NCBI GenBank assembly: GCA_046293395.1
Contig: JBKBOU010000003.1
Span: 620,001-684,000, forward strand
Source of the DNA: CAYNRA01 sp046293395
GTDB taxonomy: Bacteria > Bacteroidota > Bacteroidia > Cytophagales > Spirosomataceae
DNA: 64,000 nt
Direction of reading: 5' to 3'
The notes beneath the pieces were generated by a model. The model ran no database searches and was not told the origin of the DNA. It was given only the letters and a program-made list of their open reading frames with translations. This document shows positions 54,704 to 63,573 of the stretch, in pieces. A program made the translations under genes and the position numbers. Positions within the stretch are counted from its first letter, which is position 1. Every line of letters begins with the position of its first letter.

Positions 54704-55196
54704 CATATTGTAATCACCCAAACGAGGTAAATGTACTTCCCGTTGACTAAAATTATTCCTAGAAATAAAAAATAGCTCATTGGGTGAAAGAAAATAATTT
54801 GTTCATCTACCAAACACAAAAGAAACATATCCTATTTACTGTGAATAGATAGATAACTTTTTTATTATTAGGTAGATACGTTAATTTATCAAGAATATTC
54901 AGATGAGTTAGGTAATCATCAAAGAGAAAATAAGAGGATATGTATTCCTTTTTCTCTCAAGACAACAACTAAGAAAAGTACTATTTTCTAAAAACAGTTA
55001 AACCAACTTTGCATAGAGAGACAAGGAAAGGGCAGAGATATTTGTCATGACAAACATAGGCTTCAGACGCAAAAAAGCACATAATTACCTTTGTATTCAT
55101 TAAAAATGAAGTTAAATGATATTTGCCAATTGAGTAAAACTAGGTATATTTTATATTACGAAAAGATAAAATAGCCAAATTAAAAACAAATTTCAA
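54704..55196. other. AT-rich gap upstream of susC-2
   Basis: No gene is visible. One exact -7-type box, TACCTTTG at 55086-55093, could be an additional promoter about 200 nt before susC-2, but no -33 box fits it. Confidence 0.45.
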
Positions 55197-55206
55197 CTTG
55201 GAATAG
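55197..55206 (+). promoter_or_regulatory. Conserved CTTGGAATAG element, copy 2
   Basis: This is identical to 49891-49900 and sits at practically the same distance from the -7 box (53 nt) and ATG (99 nt). Confidence 0.5.
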
Positions 55207-55249
55207 TTATAAAGCATTCGTAAAGCTACCATTCATTTTCAAAAAAGTG

Positions 55250-55257
55250 TAGATTTG
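55250..55257 (+). promoter_or_regulatory. -7 promoter element of susC-2
   Basis: TAGATTTG matches TAnnTTTG, 38 nt before the ATG; no -33 TTTG is present, as in susC-1. Confidence 0.55.
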
Positions 55258-55295
55258 CAATCATTCAATTTTAAAACTAAACCCAAATCAATGTT

Positions 55296-58277
55296 ATGAG
55301 AATCAAATCTCTATTCAGCCTAGTGGTTGGTCTGGCCTTGAGTTTCGGAGCGATGGCTCAGGCACGGAAAGTCACCGGGAGCGTTGTTTCTGCCACAGAC
55401 GGAAGCGCCTTACAAGGTGTAAGTGTATCGGTAAAAGGAACAACAACAGGCGTTGTTACCGATGCAGCTGGTAAGTATTCGGTAGATGTAGATGGAAAAG
55501 CAACTATCGTTTTCTCGTATGTTGGATTTTTATCTCAAGAAATTTCAGTAGGAAACCGTTCAACTATCAACGTAACCCTATCTGAAGACGAGCAACTTTT
55601 AAATGAGGTTGTAGTTGTAGGTTATGGTGAGCAGTCAAAAAAATTGAGCACACAGTCTATCTCTACGTTGTCGTCAAAATCTATCAAAGATTGGCCGGCT
55701 TTGTCACCACAACAATTGCTACAAGGGCAAGCAGCTGGTGTACAAATGGTTTCGTCTTCTGGTGTTCTTGGCTCAAACCCATCTATCCGTATTCGTGGGT
55801 CAGCTTCTATTACTGGTGGTGGACAGCCTTTATTCGTAATTGATGGTGTACCTCTAAACGACGGCGAACTATCTGGTGCGCAAGGTGGTGGTACAGGTCT
55901 TAACCCATTATTGAACATCAACCCGAACGATATCGAGTCTATGTCTGTGTTGAAAGACGCAGCTGCGGTAGCGATTTACGGTTCACGCGGTGCTAACGGG
56001 GTTATCTTGATTAACACGAAAAAAGGAACAAAAGACAAGAAAACAGAATTGTCATTGGATACATTTACAGGATTCTCAAATCCAACAAATATCCTTCCAA
56101 TGATGAATACAGAGCAGTTCACGACCTTCGTAAATGCGTCAAGAACAGCTCGAGGATTAGCACCACAAACTTTCCCAACGGATTATTTTGACTGGATTGA
56201 TAACGTCGTACAACAAGGTCGCACGAACAACGTGAGTTTGTCTGCGCGTGGTGGTAGCAGCAATACAACTTATTTCATTTCAGGTACGTATGCAACAGAA
56301 AGCGGTTTTACAATCGGTAACGATTTAAGTAGATTAGCTGGACGTTTGAACTTGGAACACAAAGCAAAAGATTATTTGACGATTGGTACAAACTTGGCAC
56401 TTTCAACAGTTGACATGGATCGTATCGGTGTAGAAAATAACACATTTGCACCACTTACATCTTCTTATTTACAATTACCTTATATTCTCCCTAGAGATGC
56501 AAATGGCGCATTTGTAAATACAGGATTTATCCAAAACGTACTTGCTATTGAAGAATTGAATACAAACAAGTTTGTATCAAGAAGAACTACAGGTAACGTG
56601 TATGCAGACGTGAAACTCCTTAAAAACTTGACATTCCGTACGGATTTCGGTATGGATATCAACAGCGGAGATACCAAAACTAGAGCGGTGAACTTGTTAA
56701 CTCCAGGTGGTTCTGCTTTCAGAGATATTCAAGTTGACAACAAGTGGTTATCTACGAATACATTAAGATATTACCTAGATAGAGAAAAAAGCAATTTAAG
56801 TATCTTGGCAGGTTATAGCTATGAAACGTCGTTATTTGATAACGTAGCCGTAGGTGGTAATGGTTTTGCGAGTGATGGTTTACCAAACGTAGCATCAGCA
56901 GCAACGCCAACAACAACCTTCGAAAGCCGCTCAGAGTGGGCACTAGAATCACAGTTTTTACGTGTGAATTATGCGTTGAATGGCAAATACTTGTTAGAAG
57001 GTTCGTTACGTCGTGATGGCTCTTCACGTTTTGGTTCGAACTTCCGTTACGGTATTTTCTATGCAGGTAGCGCAGGTTGGGTGATTTCAGAAGAGAATTT
57101 CTTGAAAGATAACGAGTTCATTAACTTCATGAAATTAACGGCTTCTTATGGTACAGCAGGTAACGACAGAATCGGTAACTTCTCATCACTTGCTCTTTAT
57201 GGTGGTGGAGTAGCATCTGACTACATCGGCTTGCCTGGTTTACGTCCGACACAAACACCAAACCCGAACTTAACTTGGGAAGAAACAGCTCAGCTGGATT
57301 TGGGTATCAACACTACGTTCTACAAAAATATCTTCAATTTAAGCGTGAATTACTTCAATAAAGTAACTTCAGGCGTACTATTGAACGTGCCATTCCCTTT
57401 CACAACTGGTTTTGCGAGTGCAGCACAAAACGTAGGTCGTATGCAAAACAGAGGGGTGGACATCGACTTCTCGGCGAACATCATCAACAAGCGTGATTTC
57501 AAATGGAGCATTGGTATCAACTCTGCTTACTTGAAAAATACCGTATTGGAGCTTCCAAATGCATCTGTGGATCCTGATGGCAACCGTTTTGTACAAGGTT
57601 CGGCGGCACAAAGAGCTGTTGAAGGACGTTCTTTGAACGAATTCTACTTAGTTCGTGCAAACGGTGTAAACCCAGAAACGGGTAACTTCGAGTGGTTAGA
57701 TAAAGAAGGTAATCCAACAACTACTTACTCAGCAAATAACCGTGTATTCGCAGGATCGGCTATTCCAAAATGGGTTGGAGGATTTAACTCAAACTTTAGC
57801 TACAAAAACTTCGACTTATCTGCGTTGTTCAGCTATTCTTACGGAAATAAGATTTTGATTGATGGACTTCGTTTCACAGATCAAATGAATGCGATTGGTT
57901 TCAACAAATCAACTGATTTATTAAACTATTGGAAACAACCAGGTGACGTTGCTTTTGCACCTAATTTGGCATCTCCAACAGCCGGTCTATTCAACCAGCT
58001 ATCTACTTTACAAATGCAAAATGGTTCATTCTTACGTTTGCGTAATGTAAACATTGGATACAGCGTACCAATGTCTGTATTTGGAACTCAAAATGTCATT
58101 CGTTCGATTCGAGTTTATGCTTTAGGCCAAAACTTATTCCTAGTGAAAGACAAGAACTTCAGAGGTCCAGACCCAGAAGTTTCTGCAAATGGACCAAACA
58201 ACGTAATTCAAGGGGAATCCTTCTTTGCGTTGCCACAAGCAAGAACATTTACTTTCGGTCTTAATGTAGGATTTTAA
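55296..58277 (+). CDS. SusC/RagA-family TonB-linked outer-membrane transporter 2
   Basis: The 993-residue protein has the same order of parts as susC-1: signal peptide, CarboxypepD_reg-like domain, NEVVVVGYGEQ, plug (IRIRGSASITGG, PLFVIDGVPL, SVLKDAAAVAIYGSRGANG) and barrel ending FGLNVGF. From the leader through codon 18 the DNA is almost identical to susC-1 (one base difference in the first 56 coding bases), then the genes diverge. The different barrels suggest different ligands under a shared mode of expression. The susD partner follows after 20 nt. Confidence 0.95.
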   Translation: MRIKSLFSLVVGLALSFGAMAQARKVTGSVVSATDGSALQGVSVSVKGTTTGVVTDAAGKYSVDVDGKATIVFSYVGFLSQEISVGNRSTINVTLSEDEQLLNEVVVVGYGEQSKKLSTQSISTLSSKSIKDWPALSPQQLLQGQAAGVQMVSSSGVLGSNPSIRIRGSASITGGGQPLFVIDGVPLNDGELSGAQGGGTGLNPLLNINPNDIESMSVLKDAAAVAIYGSRGANGVILINTKKGTKDKKTELSLDTFTGFSNPTNILPMMNTEQFTTFVNASRTARGLAPQTFPTDYFDWIDNVVQQGRTNNVSLSARGGSSNTTYFISGTYATESGFTIGNDLSRLAGRLNLEHKAKDYLTIGTNLALSTVDMDRIGVENNTFAPLTSSYLQLPYILPRDANGAFVNTGFIQNVLAIEELNTNKFVSRRTTGNVYADVKLLKNLTFRTDFGMDINSGDTKTRAVNLLTPGGSAFRDIQVDNKWLSTNTLRYYLDREKSNLSILAGYSYETSLFDNVAVGGNGFASDGLPNVASAATPTTTFESRSEWALESQFLRVNYALNGKYLLEGSLRRDGSSRFGSNFRYGIFYAGSAGWVISEENFLKDNEFINFMKLTASYGTAGNDRIGNFSSLALYGGGVASDYIGLPGLRPTQTPNPNLTWEETAQLDLGINTTFYKNIFNLSVNYFNKVTSGVLLNVPFPFTTGFASAAQNVGRMQNRGVDIDFSANIINKRDFKWSIGINSAYLKNTVLELPNASVDPDGNRFVQGSAAQRAVEGRSLNEFYLVRANGVNPETGNFEWLDKEGNPTTTYSANNRVFAGSAIPKWVGGFNSNFSYKNFDLSALFSYSYGNKILIDGLRFTDQMNAIGFNKSTDLLNYWKQPGDVAFAPNLASPTAGLFNQLSTLQMQNGSFLRLRNVNIGYSVPMSVFGTQNVIRSIRVYALGQNLFLVKDKNFRGPDPEVSANGPNNVIQGESFFALPQARTFTFGLNVGF

Positions 58278-58297
58278 TCATTAAACTATTATTACTA

Positions 58298-59734
58298 ATG
58301 AGAAACACACATTTCAAAATACTCTCAGTAGCTGCCGGACTTTTCATTTTCTCGGGCTGTTCTGATAGATTAGAACTACAACCAGAGCAATCATTATCTG
58401 AATCATTGGCTTTCGCTAGTGGTGCCAATGCACAAGCCTCTCTCTTAGGGGTTTACTCACAGGCTCAACTTTTGGAGGCATTCGGTTCTGGCCCTCAGAT
58501 TTTAGAGGATTTTATGGCGGATAATACAGAATTTGTAGGTTCATTTCCTACGCTTCAAGATATTAACCTGTATGTAACAACCTCTCCAAACGCTACCATC
58601 CAAGCGTATTGGCAAGTACAGTACAGAATTATCATCGCTGCGAACGCCGTGATTGCGAATGTACCAACCATTCAAGATCCACTATTGACACCAGCTCTTG
58701 CTGCTCAATATGTTGCTGAGGCTAAATTTTTACGTGCGATTACGTATTTCAATTTGGTGAACCAATTTGGTCAACCTTACCAAGTACAAAACGGAAACAC
58801 ACCAGGTGTGCCACTTGTATTGACTCCGTTTACTGGTGAAATTACTTTCCCTGAAAGAGCAACGGTTAACCAAGTTCACCAACAAATTCAGAAGGATTTG
58901 ACAGAAGCACTTGCTGACCTTCCAGTTACCTATTCAAACAATAGCCAAACAAGAGGTAGAGCTACAAAAGGTGCTGCCGCAGGTTTCTTGGCAAGATTAC
59001 ACCTTTACAGAGGTGAGTTCCAACAAGCAGCTAGTTTTGCAAGCCAAGTGATTTCTTCCGCTAATTACGCGGTAGCTGGTAACTTCGGTTTCTATGGCGC
59101 AACACCAACTCCGGAGCACGTGTTCGCATTGATGAACAGTGCAACAGATAACGGACGTACAGGTTCTGGTGGTTGGGCTTCTTACCACAGACCAGCAGCA
59201 AACGGTGGTCGTGGAGACTGTGCTTTCACAACTGACTTGGTGAACGCTTTCTTGGCTGAACCAGGTGACAAACGCTACACTGACCTAAGTAATCTTGTAA
59301 CAGCAGCAGACGGACAAAGACGCCAAATGACGACTAAGTTCAACGACGCAGTTACAAATACAGACGTTGCTCCTATCATGAGAACATCTGAAATTTACTT
59401 GACTCGCGCTGAAGCCCTTGCAGAACTTAACGGCATCAATCAAGAATCTATCACACTTGTTAATGCAATTCGTTCAAGAGCTGGCTTACCAGCTTGGACA
59501 ACTTCTACGTTCAGCACGAAAGAAGCTTTGGTAAATGCTATCTTGACAGAAAGAAGAAAAGAATTGTGTTTTGAAGGACACAGAAGAATGGACTTATTAC
59601 GCAGAGGTCAAGCTCTTCGTAGAACAGGAACGGCGGTAGCTGCTTCGGCATTTGGCCAACCAAGAACTATTCTTCCAATTCCACAAAGAGAAATTGATTT
59701 GAATCCAAACTTAACGCAAAACGCTGGCTATTAA
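58298..59734 (+). CDS. SusD/RagB-family lipoprotein 2
   Basis: The 478-residue lipoprotein is the partner of susC-2. Lipobox-like FIFSGCSD, then EAKFLRAITYFNLVNQFGQPY with the VPLVL phrase, GAAAGFLARLHLYRGEFQQA, the C-terminal block TSEIYLTRAEALAEL, LTERRKELCFEGHRRMDLLR and the ending NLTQNAGY are all SusD marks. It differs strongly from the first SusD, so the two pairs are not a recent whole-unit duplication. Confidence 0.94.
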   Translation: MRNTHFKILSVAAGLFIFSGCSDRLELQPEQSLSESLAFASGANAQASLLGVYSQAQLLEAFGSGPQILEDFMADNTEFVGSFPTLQDINLYVTTSPNATIQAYWQVQYRIIIAANAVIANVPTIQDPLLTPALAAQYVAEAKFLRAITYFNLVNQFGQPYQVQNGNTPGVPLVLTPFTGEITFPERATVNQVHQQIQKDLTEALADLPVTYSNNSQTRGRATKGAAAGFLARLHLYRGEFQQAASFASQVISSANYAVAGNFGFYGATPTPEHVFALMNSATDNGRTGSGGWASYHRPAANGGRGDCAFTTDLVNAFLAEPGDKRYTDLSNLVTAADGQRRQMTTKFNDAVTNTDVAPIMRTSEIYLTRAEALAELNGINQESITLVNAIRSRAGLPAWTTSTFSTKEALVNAILTERRKELCFEGHRRMDLLRRGQALRRTGTAVAASAFGQPRTILPIPQREIDLNPNLTQNAGY

Positions 59735-59785
59735 TCTGCCTTCGTATTGCCCCATGTAGGATAAAAATCCTTATTATCTTGTATA

Positions 59786-59818
59786 AAAGCGCCGTGATTG
59801 AAGCACGGCGCTTTTTTT
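59786..59818 (+). terminator. Terminator of the second susCD unit
   Basis: AGCGCCGTG pairs with CACGGCGCT around a 7-nt loop within this span, followed by seven T. Confidence 0.9.
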
Positions 59819-59884
59819 ATACCCAAAATTTAGCCTATAAATAATTGAAAAAAGAATGAACATTAAATTGAACAAAACGTATTT

Positions 59885-59935
59885 ATTTAGAATTAATCCA
59901 AATTATATTTAATTTTATTTGGACTTATTCTAAAT
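59885..59935. promoter_or_regulatory. Two 19-bp palindromes, probable operator of the DUF4856-imelysin operon
   Basis: ATTTAGAATTAATCCAAAT (59885-59903) and ATTTGGACTTATTCTAAAT (59917-59935) are each imperfect 9-1-9 palindromes and are reverse complements of one another at 17 of 19 positions. Their centres are 32 bp apart, about three helical turns. The right one covers the -33 box, so bound protein would block transcription. A Fur- or DtxR-type metal repressor is the natural guess given the genes behind it. Confidence 0.55.
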
Positions 59936-59949
59936 AGCAAGTAGTTTTG
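59918..59949 (+). promoter_or_regulatory. Promoter of the DUF4856-imelysin operon
   Basis: TTTG (59918-59921) and TAGTTTTG (59942-59949) are 20 nt apart, a full match to TTTG/TAnnTTTG, 27 nt before the ATG. Confidence 0.68.
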
Positions 59950-59976
59950 CGTTAGAATAATCAAATCATTCCACAC

Positions 59977-61068
59977 ATGACAAAGTATATTTTAGCTTTT
60001 GCAGTTGCAGCTTTCACGCTATCATCCTGCGAGACAAACGAAATTGAGCCTCTTTCTATCCCAACAACTTACGACGGCTCTGCATTTGTTGCTAATACCA
60101 CAAACGAATATGAACTACGGGCGAACTTCACGAAATTCGTCGATGAAATAAAGAAAGGACGTGTATCCGGAGTTGTCGTAACAGCTGCTCAAATTCAAGC
60201 AACTTTTGAAGCAGGCGGAGCAAACTCTGTTTCTCGAGCTATTCCTGCAAGCGAATTAGCCAACTACCAAGCACTTTTTACAGAAGTTGAGAAAGCATCC
60301 AGAGGAACTACGTATCAATTTGGGTTCACACCAGCCCAAAATGGACAAGGTGGCGTAAACAATGGATACCTCTACGACGAAACAGGACTTGAACTTGAAC
60401 AAATTCTGGACAAAGGTTCTTTCGGATTAATTTTCTTCCGAAAAGGACAACAATTGCTTCAAAATCCTACACTTGAAAACTTAGATAAAGCATTGGCTTT
60501 ATTTGGTGCAAATCCAACCTTCCCGAACACGCCAACAGCCTCAAAAACGCAACAACCCGATGTTTTAATGGCAAATTATGGCGCACGTCGTACGCCCGCT
60601 GCTGGTGGTTTATACACACAAGTAAGAGACGCTTTTATCAAAGCACAAGCGGCAATAAAAGCGGGTGCTACTTACAATACAGAGAGAGACGAGGCTATTC
60701 AAGCTATTTTGTTAGGATGGGAAGAAATCAATGCAGCAACTGTAATCAACTACCTTTTCGCAACAGAAACAGGCTTGAGTACAACCAACGCAGACCAAAG
60801 GACGCTATCCAATGCAATGCACGCGTATGGCGAATGTGTGGGATTCCTTCAAGGCTTTAAAGGAGCATCTGGTAAGAAAATCACAGATGCGCAAATTGAT
60901 GCAGCTTTGGTTTCCCTCAATGCAACACAACCATACCGCCTTCTTAACAGCCCGACGGAAATCGCTAAATTAGTAACATTAAGACGTACGCTTCAATCCA
61001 TTTACGGATTTTCAGATACAGAAACAGAGAGTTTCCGGAATAACTGGATTACTGTTGAAGCAAGATAA
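59977..61068 (+). CDS. DUF4856 lipoprotein
   Basis: The 363-residue protein begins with a lipoprotein signal (ILAFAVAAFTLSSCETN, lipid cysteine at about 18) and is mostly helical. Family marks are PTTYDGSAFVANTTNEYELR at the start, KGSFGLIFFRKGQ near 147, and HAYGECVGFLQGFKG near 288. In Bacteroidota this family typically lies next to imelysin genes, as here, and is thought to be related to iron or metal uptake; its biochemical role is unknown. It is the first gene of the operon behind a promoter with two palindromes, and a strong stem-loop follows it. Confidence 0.85.
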   Translation: MTKYILAFAVAAFTLSSCETNEIEPLSIPTTYDGSAFVANTTNEYELRANFTKFVDEIKKGRVSGVVVTAAQIQATFEAGGANSVSRAIPASELANYQALFTEVEKASRGTTYQFGFTPAQNGQGGVNNGYLYDETGLELEQILDKGSFGLIFFRKGQQLLQNPTLENLDKALALFGANPTFPNTPTASKTQQPDVLMANYGARRTPAAGGLYTQVRDAFIKAQAAIKAGATYNTERDEAIQAILLGWEEINAATVINYLFATETGLSTTNADQRTLSNAMHAYGECVGFLQGFKGASGKKITDAQIDAALVSLNATQPYRLLNSPTEIAKLVTLRRTLQSIYGFSDTETESFRNNWITVEAR

Positions 61069-61077
61069 ATAATCACT

Positions 61078-61105
61078 GAGGTCTATTCTTAATAGAATAG
61101 ACCTC
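61078..61105 (+). promoter_or_regulatory. Perfect 12-bp stem-loop between DUF4856 and imelysin genes
   Basis: GAGGTCTATTCT (61078-61089) and AGAATAGACCTC (61094-61105) pair perfectly around TAAT. The T-rich stretch after it is interrupted by A. It may be a partial terminator that sets the ratio of first to later genes, or it may mask the imelysin start 12 nt downstream. Confidence 0.6.
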
Positions 61106-61116
61106 TATTTATTTTT

Positions 61117-62211
61117 ATGAATCCTATGAAACGAATCGCTTTAATTCTCATTAGTTTCTTGCCCTTATTCGGGTGTGACTCAAACCAACAAGAGCAACCA
61201 ACCCAGAGTTTTGACAGAAAAGCCATGTTAGAAAACATGGCTGACAATCTGATAATTCCTGCGTTTTCAGAACTGCAACAACAAGTAATATCTCTGGAAA
61301 CAGCCGTCAAGGCGTTCTCAGCAAACCCAAATACTTCCACACTTTCTACAGCCCAGCAAGCATGGGAATCTGCCTATCTTTCTTGGCAAAAGGCTACGCC
61401 TTATAACTTTGGCCCAGGAGAATTGCCTGTTTTTGGAACATTAACCGAAAACATCGGAATTTTTCCTGTGTCAACAACAAAAATTGAAAATACCATTCAG
61501 TCAGGAAATCTCTCTTTCGATAATTTCGAACGTGACTCCAGAGGATTTTTAGCACTGGATTACCTGCTCTTCAGTGCAGAAGGAAACGAGGCTATTCTCG
61601 CCAAATTTTCCGATGAAAACAGAAGAAAATACACAGTTCGCGTGGCAGAAGACATTCGAGAAAAAGTAACTACAGTTCGTACAGGATGGGATAGTTACCG
61701 AACGTCCTTTATCAACAATAGCGGGACAGATGCCGGCAGTTCTACATCTATTTTATACAATGAATTTGTAAAAAGTTTTGAGGCGGCTAAAAATTTCAAG
61801 GTTCAACTACCAGCCGGGCAACGCGCTGGACAAACTTCCGCGGAGCCGACACGAGTAGAAGCATTTTATAGTGGAAAATCACTCCTGTTTTTGGAAGCTC
61901 ACTTAGCTACCATTCAACGTATTTGGGAAGGAAAAAGCGTATCAGGACAAGATGGCGCCGGATTTGAAGAATACCTTATCTCAGTAGAGGGAGGTTCAGA
62001 TTTAATTGCTCAAACAAGAACACAACTTACCGCCGTGCAGCAAGCCAAAAGTCGTGTGCCTGCCGGAAGACTTTCTGAATCCATTCAAACAAACTTACCG
62101 ATTGTCCAAGATTTAGGAGTTGAACTACAAAAACAAACTCGTTTTTACAAAAGCGATATGGCGTCATTATTAGGTATCGCCATCACATTTAATTCTGGAG
62201 ATGGTGACTAA
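61117..62211 (+). CDS. Imelysin-family lipoprotein
   Basis: The 364-residue protein has a lipoprotein signal (IALILISFLPLFGCDS) and the all-helical imelysin fold. Marks are AWESAYLSWQKATPYNFGPG in the first half, RGFLALDYLLFSAEG near 150, and FLEAHLATIQRIWEG near 257, which covers the GxHxxE-like region. Imelysin proteins are often iron-regulated and act in periplasmic or surface metal uptake; the name's protease activity is doubtful. The stop overlaps the next gene's start by 11 bp. An ATG three codons later (61126) is an alternative start. Confidence 0.88.
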   Translation: MNPMKRIALILISFLPLFGCDSNQQEQPTQSFDRKAMLENMADNLIIPAFSELQQQVISLETAVKAFSANPNTSTLSTAQQAWESAYLSWQKATPYNFGPGELPVFGTLTENIGIFPVSTTKIENTIQSGNLSFDNFERDSRGFLALDYLLFSAEGNEAILAKFSDENRRKYTVRVAEDIREKVTTVRTGWDSYRTSFINNSGTDAGSSTSILYNEFVKSFEAAKNFKVQLPAGQRAGQTSAEPTRVEAFYSGKSLLFLEAHLATIQRIWEGKSVSGQDGAGFEEYLISVEGGSDLIAQTRTQLTAVQQAKSRVPAGRLSESIQTNLPIVQDLGVELQKQTRFYKSDMASLLGIAITFNSGDGD

Positions 62212-63571
62212 TGCACTAACAAAAAAGACACTGACTGCATTTTGGAATGATTGGCGAACGGGTTTTCGTTGGTCACATTGGTCAAGAAATGACTTCCCCA
62301 TAGAACCACTCGTTACTTTTCGAGTGGTTTTTGGGGTTTTGATGCTCTTCAGTACTTTGCGTTTCATCTACCTTGGCTGGATTGAAGACCATTTTGTGCA
62401 TACCAAATTTCAGTTTAAGTATTTTGGATTCGAATGGGTTCCGCTGCTTGATGCTCCTTATCTCTATATTTTACACGGGATTCTCTGCCTTGCAGCGATA
62501 GGCATAACCCTTGGTTTTTTTTACCGAATTTCTGCAACCCTTTTCTTTTTTGGTTTTACTTATACACAACTCATTGATCTCACGTATTACCTCAATCACT
62601 ATTATTTTGTAAGCGTCGTCTCATTTTTACTCATCTTTCTTCCTGCCCACCAAGCTTACGCTTGGGATAGTCGGAAGAATCCTGTCTATTGGATTCCATT
62701 TTGGCCTGTAGGCTTGCTCCGATGGCAAGTAGCTTTGCTTTATGTATATGCGGGTTTAGCAAAAATCAATGTAGATTGGCTATTTCATGCCTTGCCACTC
62801 AAAATTTGGCTACCAGCCGCAGACTCTATTCCGCTCGTTGGTAGTATATTTGCACACGATTGGGCTCCTTGGGTTTTTTCTTGGGGTGGAATGCTGTATG
62901 ACAGCTTTATTCCATTCTTTTTAATGAATAGAATCACACGTTGGCCTGCTTATTTCTTTGTTTGGATTTTTCATATTGCCGTCGGCTTACTTTTTCAAAT
63001 CGGTGTTTTTCCTATCGTCATGATTGGATTAACTCCTTTGTTTTTTTCAGCAGATTGGCATCAGAAAATACTCAGTAAAATAAAGAAGAAGACGGAGACA
63101 TCCGTAAATCTGTCTAAATTTATCCGAGTTCCAAAATGGGTTTGGTTCTATTTAGGTTTTCAGCTGATTTTCCCGTGGCGATATTTGCTCTACCCAGGAA
63201 ATTTATTTTGGACAGAGGAAGGATACCGTTTCTCGTGGCGGGTGATGTTAATGGAAAAAGCAGGAACGGCTACTTTTTACGTAAAAGACCCAAAGACAGG
63301 CAGAGAGGGAGTTGTGGACAACAGTGAATTTCTACGTCCACACCAAGAGAAACAAATGGCAATGCAACCGGATATGGTTCTCCAATTTGCGCATTTTTTA
63401 GCGGAGCATTACCAAAAAGAAGGTATGCCATCTCCTGAAGTTCGCGCTGAAGTATATGTAACATTCAATGGTCGCCCAAGTCAACTTTTACTAGACCCAA
63501 CTGTCAATCTAGCACGAATATCAGATTCGTGGCAACATAAAAAATGGCTTATGCCAGCACCAACACACTAA
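62201..63571 (+). CDS. HTTM-domain membrane protein (vitamin K-dependent carboxylase-like)
   Basis: The 456-residue protein has at least six transmembrane helices in the N-terminal 300 residues, with the HTTM pattern PLVTFRVVFGVLMLFSTLRF and LRWQVALLYVYAGLAKINVDWL, and a soluble C-terminal part (FYVKDPKTGREGVVDNSEFL, VRAEVYVTFNGRPSQL). The family is named for similarity to gamma-glutamyl carboxylase, but bacterial members have no proven reaction. It is translationally coupled to imelysin (11-bp overlap) and followed by a TonB receptor after 2 nt, so it probably serves the same uptake system. Confidence 0.88.
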   Translation: MVTNALTKKTLTAFWNDWRTGFRWSHWSRNDFPIEPLVTFRVVFGVLMLFSTLRFIYLGWIEDHFVHTKFQFKYFGFEWVPLLDAPYLYILHGILCLAAIGITLGFFYRISATLFFFGFTYTQLIDLTYYLNHYYFVSVVSFLLIFLPAHQAYAWDSRKNPVYWIPFWPVGLLRWQVALLYVYAGLAKINVDWLFHALPLKIWLPAADSIPLVGSIFAHDWAPWVFSWGGMLYDSFIPFFLMNRITRWPAYFFVWIFHIAVGLLFQIGVFPIVMIGLTPLFFSADWHQKILSKIKKKTETSVNLSKFIRVPKWVWFYLGFQLIFPWRYLLYPGNLFWTEEGYRFSWRVMLMEKAGTATFYVKDPKTGREGVVDNSEFLRPHQEKQMAMQPDMVLQFAHFLAEHYQKEGMPSPEVRAEVYVTFNGRPSQLLLDPTVNLARISDSWQHKKWLMPAPTH

Positions 63572-63573
63572 CT

